In this document: piece by piece, positions 1 through 12,100 of the stretch
How the letters are laid out: each line of letters opens with the position of its first letter
Numbering within the stretch: the stretch's first letter is position 1
Source: Nematostella vectensis
Lineage: Eukaryota; Cnidaria; Anthozoa; Actiniaria; Edwardsiidae
Length of the DNA stretch: 64,000 nt
Reading direction: 5' to 3'
Assembly: GCF_932526225.1 (NCBI RefSeq)
Contig: NC_064035.1
Location: forward strand, 13,584,566-13,648,565
The notes under the pieces: model-generated
Seen by the model: only the letters and a program-made list of their open reading frames with translations
Told to the model about the DNA's origin: nothing
Databases searched by the model: none
Made by a program: the position numbers and the translations under genes

Positions 1-182
1 TGCCTTACAGCGTCTTTTGTCTGGCTCCAGTCTGTAGCCTTGCACACACTTACAACTGAATGAGCCACGTGTGTTAAAACATCGTTGACTGCAAGATGAT
101 GGATTCAGACATTCGTTGATATCTTCGCAGGTCTTATTGTCAGAGGCAAGAGTAAAGCCAGGGCGACAGCTACACTGGACAC
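1..182 (-). CDS. LRP2: LRP2-like exon 23: EGF second half and cbEGF (cut by window edge)
   Basis: Starts after TGTAG at 183 and encodes [18 protein letters not shown], then a calcium-binding EGF ([20 protein letters not shown]...[12 protein letters not shown]). No donor is seen before base 1, so the exon is partial. Confidence 0.9.
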
Positions 183-3100
183 CTACAGATTCAACAGCAC
201 GTGTTAAGTAACTGCAACACCAGGGGCGGATCCAGGATTTCTAAATAGGGGTCAGATGATCGCCGGATAGACGGCTTATGACTGATCCAGTGGTTCTTGG
301 TAGGTCACTACATAGATCTTACGATACTTCACGCTGAATTGAATTTGTCGCGTCAGCAAAGTTGAGCAGGCGAAGGAAAATGGACAGTACCTTCCGTACC
401 TCAGACAAAGAGACTTTTCGATTTTTTTTACTCAAAAAGGGGGGTGGATAATCCACACCCCCAGTATGCGCCCCTGACACTTACAGTCTATGTTTGTTGG
501 TCAAAATGAAGTGCTCGTTGCAATATACAAACTGAGCATAGAGCAAGCGCCGAGATTAAATACCCATCACCTTGTAATCAAAGCCCGCAATTTTGGACAA
601 AACAAAGGCTGAATTAGAATGTTCATGTTCTCATTTAAATTTATAGATATCCACAAGTAAAACAGTAAAGTAATAAAAATATAATGTAATTTATAAATAT
701 CCACAAGAAAAACGCTAAAGTAATAAAAAGATAATGCAACTACCATTATTAAGGCCATTGCTAACAAAGGTAGTAAAACAATAAACTGGCTCTAGTTCGG
801 CCCCTACCCGATGGTACCCTAGTTCAAGCAGACATGACTTATTTGAAATTGTTTAAAATAAAAGCCATAAGCAACGATGAAGGCAAATATGGGAGCTTAG
901 GACGTCCTTAACTTGTAGCGTAAAGTAGAGAAATTAAGAGCGTAGAAAAGACGCCTTTATCGTCGACCCTATTTTGCGTCTAATGTAAAAGATGAGACGG
1001 CCTAAAACAGACGGCTTTGCTAACATAAAACCCAGGTAAAGTCGAGTATAGACCGGGCAGACCAGTCTGAAGTCAAGATGGTGCCTAATTCCCGCACGTA
1101 AACCCAGGTCCCTCTCGTATCTTCTCACCAAAGGCCGTCTTTTGCCGTCTCGCTTTCATACTAGACGTCTTTACCATTTTGCGTTAAGGTCGTCTAGACG
1201 TCACAGTAGTCTCCTACTATAAAAACGGTCACTGACAGAAAGCAATAGAATTGGATAGCAGCATCTGAAATAGAGTTCTTATAATCACAGTATTTAACAA
1301 TACCGTCACCCAATATTGATGTCAGCCGGCGAGAAAGTGCCTCCATCAATATCCACCACAACCATCCGAAACAAACTAAAATTGATTGTGGATTATACCA
1401 AGGACATAGTAGTAGTACTGGTAGTACTGGTTTAATCCAACGCCAGTTGCCTTTACTCAAAGATAAAATAATCAGCCTGAACTAGACACATTCATAAGAA
1501 TTCCTCATGACCTCATCGATTTTTAAAGACTTCACTATTCATGATTAGATAATCATTTGCACGAGAGAACTTATTTTTGTTAAATAATTTAAGTAACCAC
1601 ACTTACCTCGGAACGTCAAGTGTGGTTACTTAAATTACTTAACAAAAACATGAACACATGTTTCTTGTGTTAACAGAAACAATAACTAGCCAAACCTTTG
1701 ACTTTATTCAAATGGTTGCCATAACGATCGTGACGTCAAAGGTTACGCCACCCTTCAAGGACAAATCATTCTGTATAATTAATCGGAATTGAACAAGGTC
1801 TGTGTAAAATGATATGTCTGTATCTCAAACCAGTAGTTTGTATCGATCAAGATGTCTTTTTTACGAAAAAGAAACAGAGTGTGCCATATGCTGTATTTCG
1901 ACTCGGGAATCAAGACAGGTAGATCAAACGATCGATTTGCAGTATTTCGAGCAAGCAACCAGACCATGGAAGAGAGAACGAATCTACACGAAAAAAAGGC
2001 AAGAACCGAAAGTGTATGGTGGGGTAATGGATTATCAATAGCATACGTTAAAACGGGATAGAATGTTTGGTGGAGAAGCTGGAGCTTATCTATAATCAAA
2101 TCCCAGTGCACTATTGTATTTTCACATTCTTTCACTGTGTTGTTGTATATTATCGGTTTACTTGAGCCATTTCAAGGATTATCTATTCTCATGTAATCAA
2201 ATACAACTACATATTACAAACATTTATATTAAAACATAATTATCAAAATTACTAGACGGGCAAACATTTAACGGACCAACTTAATCTTTTATCGATGGGC
2301 CTACTTTTTATAGGTGTTCATTTTGTTATGTTGTTTTCTGTCTATGCTATTGTGATTTTTATACAACTTTGTTTTTTCAACTTATACGCGTCGGTCGGTC
2401 AGTTTTAAACTACCTGCGGATCAGTGAAAATAACAATGCAAATAAAACCAAAATAAATAATTAATTCAAGTTTTTAGATAAAGGCAATAGCAGTCATTAT
2501 TCTGTCAGAAAAAAAGCAGCAATAGCACCAATAAAAACAGGTTCTTCGAATAAACTGCCACTTTTGTTTTGTTGTCGCGCTCAGATGTTTATAGCGATTT
2601 TTATATATTTTTTTTCAAATCCTGGTAGCTATGTCCTGAATGGGGTAAAACCAGAACAGTAATTCGCCGAGCAACGGAATCTTGGTAACCGGGAACAGGA
2701 TATCTGGGCAACCGGGAACGGAACGGAATTAATGCATGCCAACGTGCATGTTTTTAAAATATTTTGTACTATTGTGTTTTTATTATCGTAAAAAGAAGAA
2801 TCTATTATTATCATTTCTTACTTTTTTCTTGTACCCTAGGGCCCTTCCACAAGTTCAACAGGAAGGCGGCAAGTAGTTTGTGATCAGAGCAATTCGGGAA
2901 TAAGCCGTACACCAGAGCATTCTTTTGCGATATAACCACGCACCTCAGTAATAGAACGCTATTGAACGCTCTGTACCAAAGACAGAGCATTCTACAGCAC
3001 CATAAGCACGCACCACAGCAATAGAACGCTATTGTACATAACAGGCTTTAAGACGATATGCAAGAACTGTCACAAAAATCCAGAGTGGAGGAGAGGTGTG

Positions 3101-6100
3101 GCGTGGTATCCTCCCCAATGCGAACTGTAAACCCAGTTCTGGCGAAAAGTGTGGGGTCAGTACGCAGCTCTTACAAGCTGCAATTTGATTGGGCAAATGG
3201 ACAATACCCGCACCTCGACACAAAGAACGAGAAGAATAGAGACAAAAGAACTCCTTTGTAGAACAAAGATAATAGGAGACAAAGCAGCTGCGTACTTACT
3301 CTAAGTGTGAGCACAAGCATGTTTGCGGTGTCGACCAGCCAGCCTTTGTTATTGATAAGCATTTCTCCTAAAGAGGCAGTTACTAGAGAAGCAGTTAAGT
3401 GAAGCGGCTTCTTGTGTACCCACATAATTTTCGCGCATCCTAATTTTCGTGACACTTAATTTTCGCGTCACTTTATTTTCGCGAATATCTTTTAAAAACG
3501 CGAAATTCGCGAAATTAAAGTAACGCGAAAATTAAGTAAAATTAAACCGTCTTTCCTTATTTCGCTTTTTATAAATGATATCGAATGTTAATGCCAGTAT
3601 TGTTTGGCCATTTGTATACTTTGTATACGATGACACAATGTCAGCTATCCAATGCATCGAACCTATAGAAAATCCAACATAAAAAGCTTGCTTAAATAAT
3701 TATTCTTTTTCTCATTAAACTCCTCTAGCGTGAGGCCCCCCTTCCCATAAATTGATTAAAAAACTAATTTTAACAGCATGATCTGTGCATCTAATCCATA
3801 CCCCACCCTGGAATTTCCAACCCCCTGGAAAAAATAAATACAGTAACTGTTAAGGAAAACAGGCATTTTACCCCCCCCCCCCCACCTCTGGAAATGAGAA
3901 CGCAATGGGGGGGGGGGGGGGGTATGGATATTTTCTGGAACTATACATTAGAACCTTTCGATACGATGAAGGCGACGGCTAGGACAGCGTGAAAAATACC
4001 CTCGTACTACCACCAGTGAAACTTAAAGTTTTTCGTTGTGGTCTCATGGAGAAGGGATGGAAATCTATCAGACAGAAGGCACTCCAGCTTTTGAATTTCC
4101 ATAGATTTTTTCGTCGCTATCTCGTTGCCGTCGCTGTATCTCAAGGTCACTACCTATCATTACCTTCCGGGACGTCCATACAGAGCTGAGCACAACCGCC
4201 ATTGTTGCTATGACACTGATCAAGACCACAGCCGGGTCCTTCATCACTCGCGTCAGGGCAGTCCACTCGACCATCACAAACCTGGCTTTTGGCTATGCAT
4301 CGCGAGGTGTTAGAGCACCGCCATCTGTCATTTCCACATGACTCTACAACGGGAATACGATGGCATTGAGCACAAAACAAACACGCCCCTGTAGCGGGTT
4401 TATCAACCGGATACAAGCCAACCTGTTGTCTCAGGTTGAGCCTCAATCCGTTAAAGCGGGTCGAGAACCTTCAAGATCCTATAGTATACTATGGTCCCCA
4501 AGCCGCTGTAGCGGGTCGACCAACAGGAAAGAGGCCAACCCACCGTAGAAGGTTGAGCGTTAACCCGTTACAGCGAGTTGAGAACCTTCAAGATCCTATA
4601 GTATACTATGGTCCCCAAGCCGCTGTAGCGGGTCGACCAACAGGAAAGAAGCCAACCCACCGTAGAAGGTTGAGCGTTAACCCGTTACAGCGAGTTGAGA
4701 ACCTTCAAGATCCTATAGTATACTATGGTCCCCAAGCCGCTGTAGCGGGTCGACCAACAGGAAAGAAGCCAACCCACCGTAGAAGGTTGAGCGTTAACCC
4801 GTTACAGCGAGTTGAGAACCTTCAAGATCCTATAGTATACTATGGTCCCCAAGCCGCTGTAGCGGGTCGACCAACAGGAAAGAGGCCAACCCACCGTAGA
4901 AGGTTGAGCGTTAACCCGTTACAGCGAGTTGAGAACCTTCAAGATCCTATAGTATACTATGGTCCCCAAGCCGCTGTAGCGGGTCGACCAACAGGAAAGA
5001 AGCCAACCCACCGTAGAAGGTTGAGCGTTAACCCGTTACAGCGAGTTGAGAACCTTCAAGATCCTATAGTATACTATGGTCCCAAAGCCGCTGTAGCGGG
5101 TCGACCAACAGGAAAGAGGCCAACCCACCGTAGAAGGTTGAGCGTTAACCCGTTACAGCAAGTTGAGAACCTTCAAGATCCTATAGTATACTATGGTCCC
5201 CAAGCCGCTGTAGCGGGTCGACCAACAGGAAAGAGGCCAACCCACCGTAGAAGGTTGACCAATCGGTTGTGTTAGCGCAACTCACCCAAACCGCAGTCAA
5301 CTTCATCTGAGCCGTCTCCACAATCATTCTCGCCGTCACATATCCACTTGCGCTGAATGCAGTGACGACCATTAGCGCAAGCAAATTCAAAAGGCTTGCA
5401 AGTCTTCCCAGTACAATTTCTCTCATCAGATCTATCTCCACAGTCATCATCTGCATCACAGACGAACCTCAGAGGGATACAGCGAGATGAAGTCTCACAC
5501 TGGAACTCCGTGCTATGGCATCCGAATGTCGGTCTGGTGGCTGTACGATATCGAGTCATTGTGTTAGATGGTATTGTGAGTGTGTTTAGCTAGTAATAGT
5601 ACGTTCTTCATCTATTTCAAACACATTCTACAGAAAAGGTGTGAATTTGTGACAGGGTATTTTGAGGAATGGCTCGGGTTTGCACTTCCAAATCATTAAT
5701 CCAGTTATCTAATCTTTCTGCCAACACTGCTAGTACTCCGATACTAACATAATATGTAACAACATATAGTGGCAACGGCTAATCTACAACGTGCAGAATA
5801 ATACATGATTATCTATCTTGTGTTGATGTTTCTGTAATACCTTTAGTAGCACAGTTGGCCCCTATTCCCTTAGTCTTTGCCAAAAGGGTAATACTCACGA
5901 CAGTGGGCCTCGTCAGACTTGTCAGCGCAGTCATGGTCGCCATCACACCTCCACGCCAGACTGATACACTGACCATTACTACAGCTAAACTGGCTATCCG
6001 TACAGTTCTTTGGTGGACATCCGCGCTCATCGGCGCCATCACTGCAGTCACCATCACCGTCACAACGCCATCTTAGTGGAATGCAGCGACCACTGGGGCA

Positions 6101-9100
6101 GCTAAATTGTGCAGGGGTGCAGCTGTGGTTTGCTATCAAGGAAAGGAAATCAATACCATGAGAAACGTGTGAGACAAGATAAATATAATGTTTACTTTTA
6201 GAGCTAATCTGTTCAGAGAGCCAACTGTGGTTGGCTATGGAAAGGAAGAAAATCAATGTCGAAGAATCTTGTGAGACAAGATAGAAATTATGCTAAAAAT
6301 GGCAGCTAAATTGTTTAGATAAATAGTACTGTCCATAATAAAGTAGTACTTTGAGATACGTGTGTGCACCAAGTAGAAAAAAAAGACAATCAAATATCCA
6401 AAATCGAAAACTATGTGCTTCCAATACCTTAATTTTCGCTATTGCTCTTTGCGGGGTCGAACGAAATAAATTGTATTTTTAGACGAAAGATTCTCAGGCC
6501 AAACGTAAAAGCCCAAGTAGAATTGCCAATTGCCGTGTCGCTGAACTTAGCGTCGCTACGCATAACAAACATACCGCATCCCTTCTCGTCTGAGCCATCC
6601 CCGCAATCATCAAAGCCGTCACACACCCAGTCACGTGGCTTGCACTGCCCGTTGGCGCACCGGAACATAGAGGCGCTGCAGTTGGTAGCGACAGAACAGT
6701 TGGCTTCGTCCGAAAGATCTGGCGCGAGGCAGTCATAGTCTCCATCGCATCGCCAGGACAAGGGGATGCACTTACGGCTTGCTTGGCATCTGAACTCACT
6801 GGCGCGACAAGACCACTCGGCTACAGACAAAACAAGACAGCATTACATCTCCCTGAAACCAGAGGCTCTGAGGGAGAGAGCACTGTATTGCCCTGGAAAG
6901 CAGAGGCTCCACAAGAGGGAACATTACACTGGAACCCAGTTACGCATTACACTCGCATATACACCTAATTCAAAACCTTTTCCAAAGCAAATAACACTTC
7001 AAAAGATATGGCTATCACTATGTCATTAGAGATGGAAGTGAATATGGTAAAAAGTACGAAAGGCTTTTTTTAAGGTAATCACTGCATAGAACTTGCGTGT
7101 GATAAATCAAAGAAATAACAATTGAATTATTGGCCAAATTTAATTAAAAATATATTTAATTTAAATATTATTATCTTTTAAAGCTTTCTTGATAAAAAAG
7201 TTAAAAGGTTTTTTAATGGTGTGAAAGTCATGCTATCACCCTATAAAACTGGGCATAAAAACCTTCAAACTCATTACTTTTGTTTTAACTTCAATCGAAA
7301 ATATCAGAATAGCTTCAAATCAACTGATAGAAATGGATGATTTCTCACACAAAACTCTTAAACCTTTGCATTGTACATAAGCACCTACTCATACGGGAAC
7401 GATTTTCTTTACACAAAATAAATTGTGGATAAACTCCACTCACCGCATCCGGCGTATTCATCCTCATCAGAGTTATCAACGCAGTCATTTTCACCATCAC
7501 ACTTCCATCGCAAGGAGATACAGTGGCCGTTCTTACAAGTGAACTTCCCAGCGGAGCAAGGGGGGGTCGGGATCACCGTAAAATTTTCTGCAACAAGTCG
7601 ATTACTACATTTAGCCTAGTACCCAATAAGTCAATTACTTCACTTAGCCTAGTACGCAATCAGCAAATTACTTCGCTTAGACTAGTACCCAATCAGCAAA
7701 TTAGTTAACTTAGCCTAGTACCCAATCAGTCAATTACTACAGTTAGCCTAGTACCCAATCAGTCAATTACTTCACTTACCCTAGTACCCAATCAGTCAAT
7801 TACTTCACTTAGCCTAGTACCCAATCAGTCAATTACTACAGTTAGCCTAGTACCCAATCAGTCAATTACTTTACTTAGCCTAGTACACAATCAGCAAATT
7901 ACTTCACTTAGCCTAGTACCCAATCAGTCAATTACTACAGTTAGCCTAGTACCCAATCAGTCAATTACTTCACTTAGCCTAGTACCCAATCAGTCAATTA
8001 CTACAGTTAGCCTAGTACCCAATCAGTCAATTACTTTACTTAGCCTAGTACACAATCAGCAAATTACTTCACTTAGTCTAGTACCCAATCAGTCAATTAC
8101 TACAGTTAGCCTAGTACCCAATCAGTCAATTACTTTACTTAGCCTAGTACACAATCAGTCAATTACTACAGTTAGCCTAAAAAGTACGCAAAAAGTCAAT
8201 CACTCCACTTAGCCTTAGTACCCAAACAGCCAATAGAAGTACTTACTAGCACACGTTATCTTGCCTCGCTTGTCTCTTGTAGCCTCTAATACTTACTAGC
8301 ACACGTCTTGTTGTCTCTAATACTTACTAACACACGTCTTGTTGTCTCTGGTACTTACTAACACACGTCTTGTTGTCTCTGTTACTTACTAACACACGTC
8401 TTGTTGTCTCTGGTACTTACTAACACACGTCTTGTTGTCTCTGGTACTTACTAACACACGTCTTGTTCTCTCTGTTACTTACTAACACACGTCTTGTTGT
8501 CTCTTGTACTTACTAACACACGTCTTGTTGTCTCTAATACTTACTAACACACGTCTTGTTGTCTCTGGTACTTACTAACACACGTCTTGTTGTCTCTGAT
8601 ACTTACTAACACACGTCTTGTTGTCTCTAATACTTACTAACACACGTCTTGTTGTCTCTAATACTTACTAACACACGTCTTGTTGTCTCTGATACTTACT
8701 AACACACGTCTTGTTGTCTCTAATACTTACTAACACACGTCTTGTTGTCTCTAATACTTACTAACACACGTCTTGTTGTCTCTGGTACTTACTAACACAC
8801 GTCTTGTTGTCTCTAATACTTACTAACACACGTCTTGTTGTCTCTGGTACTTACAAACACACGTCTTGTTGTCTCTAATACTTACTAACACACGTCTTGT
8901 TGTCTCTGATACTTACTAACACACGTCTTGTTGTCTCTAATACTTACTAACACACGTCTTGTTGTCTCTGATACTTACTAACACACGTCTTGTTGTCTCT
9001 GGTACTTACTAACACACGTCTTGTTGTCTCTGTTACTTACTAACACACGTCTTGTTGTCTCTAATACTTACTAACACACGTCTTGTTGTCTCTAATACTT

Positions 9101-12100
9101 ACTAACACACGTCTTGTTGTCTCTGATACTTACTAACACACGTCTTGTTGTCTCTGTTACTTACTAAGACACGTCTTGTTGTCTCTGGTACTTACTAACA
9201 CACGTCTTGTTGTCTCTGTTACTTACTAACACACGTCTTGTTGTCTCTGTTACTTACTAACACACGTCTTGTTGTCTCTAATACTTACTAACACACGTCT
9301 TGTTGTCTCTGGTACTTACTAACACACGTTTTGTTGTCTCTGGTACTTACTAACACACGTCTTGTTGTCTCTGGTACTTACTAACACACGTCTTGTTGTC
9401 TCTGATACTTACTAACACACGTCTTGTTGTCTCTGGTACTTACTAACACACGTCTTGTTGTCTCTGATACTTACTAACACACGTCTTGTTGTCTCTGATA
9501 CTTACTAACACACGTCTTGTTGTCTCTGGTACTTACTAACACACGTCTTGTTGTCTCTAATACTTACTAACACACGTCTTGTTGTCTCTGATACTTACTA
9601 ACACACGTTTTGTTGTCTCTGGTACTTACTAACACACGTCTTGTTGTCTCTGGTACTTACTAACACACGTCTTGTTGTCTCTGGTACTTACTAACACACG
9701 TCTTGTTGTCTCTGGTACTTACTAACACACGTCTTGTTGTCTCTAATACTTACTAACACACGTCTTGTTGTCTCTGGTACTTACAAACACACGTCTTGTT
9801 GTCTCTAATACTTACTAACACACGTCTTGTTGTCTCTGATACTTACTAACACACGTCTTGTTGTCTCTAATACTTACTAACACACGTCTTGTTGTCTCTG
9901 ATACTTACTAACACACGTCTTGTTGTCTCTGGTACTTACTAACACACGTCTTGTTGTCTCTGTTACTTACTAACACACGTCTTGTTGTCTCTAATACTTA
10001 CTAACACACGTCTTGTTGTCTCTAATACTTACTAACACACGTCTTGTTGTCTCTGATACTTACTAACACACGTCTTGTTGTCTCTGTTACTTACTAAGAC
10101 ACGTCTTGTTGTCTCTGGTACTTACTAACACACGTCTTGTTGTCTCTGTTACTTACTAACACACGTCTTGTTGTCTCTGTTACTTACTAACACACGTCTT
10201 GTTGTCTCTAATACTTACTAACACACGTCTTGTTGTCTCTGGTACTTACTAACACACGTTTTGTTGTCTCTGGTACTTACTAACACACGTCTTGTTGTCT
10301 CTGGTACTTACTAACACACGTCTTGTTGTCTCTGATACTTACTAACACACGTCTTGTTGTCTCTGGTACTTACTAACACACGTCTTGTTGTCTCTGATAC
10401 TTACTAACACACGTCTTGTTGTCTCTGATACTTACTAACACACGTCTTGTTGTCTCTGGTACTTACTAACACACGTCTTGTTGTCTCTAATACTTACTAA
10501 CACACGTCTTGTTGTCTCTGATACTTACTAACACACGTTTTGTTGTCTCTGGTACTTACTAACACACGTCTTGTTGTCTCTGGTACTTACTAACACACGT
10601 CTTGTTGTCTCTGGTACTTACTAACACACGTCTTGTTGTCTCTGGTACTTACTAACACACGTCTTGTTGTCTCTGATACTTACTAACACACGTCTTGTTG
10701 TCTCTAATACTTACTAACACACGTCTTGTTGTCTCTAATACTTACTAACACACGTCTTGTTGTCTCTAATACTTACTAACACACGTCTTGTTGTCTCTAA
10801 TACTTACTAACACACGTCTTGTTGTCTCTGGTACTTACTAACACACGTCTTGTTGTCTCTAATACTTACTAACACCCGTCTTGTTGTCTCTGGTACTTAC
10901 AAACACACGTCTTGTTGTCTCTAATACTTACTAACACACGTCTTGTTGTCTCTGATACTTACTAACACACGTTTTGTTGTCTCTGGTACTTACTAACACA
11001 CGTCTTGTTGTCTCTGGTACTTACTAACACACGTCTTGTTGTCTCTGGTAATTACTAACACACGTCTTGTCGTCTCTGTTACTAACACACGTGTTGTTGT
11101 CTCTGTTACTTACTAACACACGTCTTATTGTCTCTGGTACTTACTAACACACGTCTTGTTGTCTCTAATACTTACTAACACACGTCTTGTTGTCTCTAAT
11201 ACTTACTAACACACGTCTTGTTGTCTCTGGTACTTACTTTCACACGTCTTGTTGTCTCTAATACTTACTAAGACACGTCTTGTTGTCTCTGATACTTACT
11301 AACACACGTCTTGTTGTCTCTGGTACTTACTAAGACACGTCTTGTTGTCTGTAATACTTACTTTCACACGTCTTGTTGTCTCGCTGGTCTAGAGCCATGC
11401 CGTAAGGACACATACACACGTGGCCCGTTGGGTTTAGAAGGCATAGATGACTACAGCCACTCGTTCCGTCAGAGCATGCGCTGGACCCTGATACAGAACA
11501 CACACGCAATCACACCAGAAGATTCAAACAACTAAGTCAGGCTCATTTTTATTGTGTGCTTTAAGAATAAAATTACAAAACAATCAGAAAAATAATAAAC
11601 AATCGCCTCTCCTTTGACTTACTATATTCAATCGTTCAACCACGCATATCATTTGTATAAAATTAAAAGTCTTATCACCCACGCACATTATTTGTATAAA
11701 TTAAAAGTGCTCGCTAGGATTATTGGGCAATGTGGAGAAAAAACTAGCAACCCGAAGCTCTAAGAAAAGTGGAGATTGCACTCATAGCTAGATGTGTTTG
11801 AATCATAATGTGCTTTTTAGTTAAGGACGCAAGCATCGCCAAGGTGCGTACACTCACCCTGCTGACGAGACGAGTTGAAGACCTTAATCATCATCAGACC
11901 AAATAGCTGGGACCTGAGAGCTGTCACGTCAGACGGACTAGCGACAGATGCTCGGCGTATGTCAAGGGTCACCCAATCGGTCCAGTAAATATAACCAGCA
12001 AACACATCAAGGCCAAATGGATGCTTGAGACCAGAGAGAAGCACGCGCCGACCGGTGCCATTCAGGAATATATATTCTGTGAGAAATAAGAGGGCAATAA

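Larger units (their letters stand above)
183..4163 (-). other. LRP2: LRP2 intron 22
   Basis: Holds MITE family B copy 1, two short hairpins, a two-copy repeat and poly-C/poly-G runs near 3,870-3,922. I see no exon or gene in the rest. Confidence 0.7.

Noticed and set aside
1194-2135. Small overlapping frames on both strands
   Set aside because: Within an LRP2 intron, no domain, no splice-consistent partners.
4436-5275. 279-codon plus-strand open frame
   Set aside because: Product of a stop-free 117-bp tandem unit antisense to an LRP2 intron; no domain and no independent support.
8238-11361. Possible CRISPR array
   Set aside because: Contiguous 31-bp units without spacers, in a eukaryotic intron.
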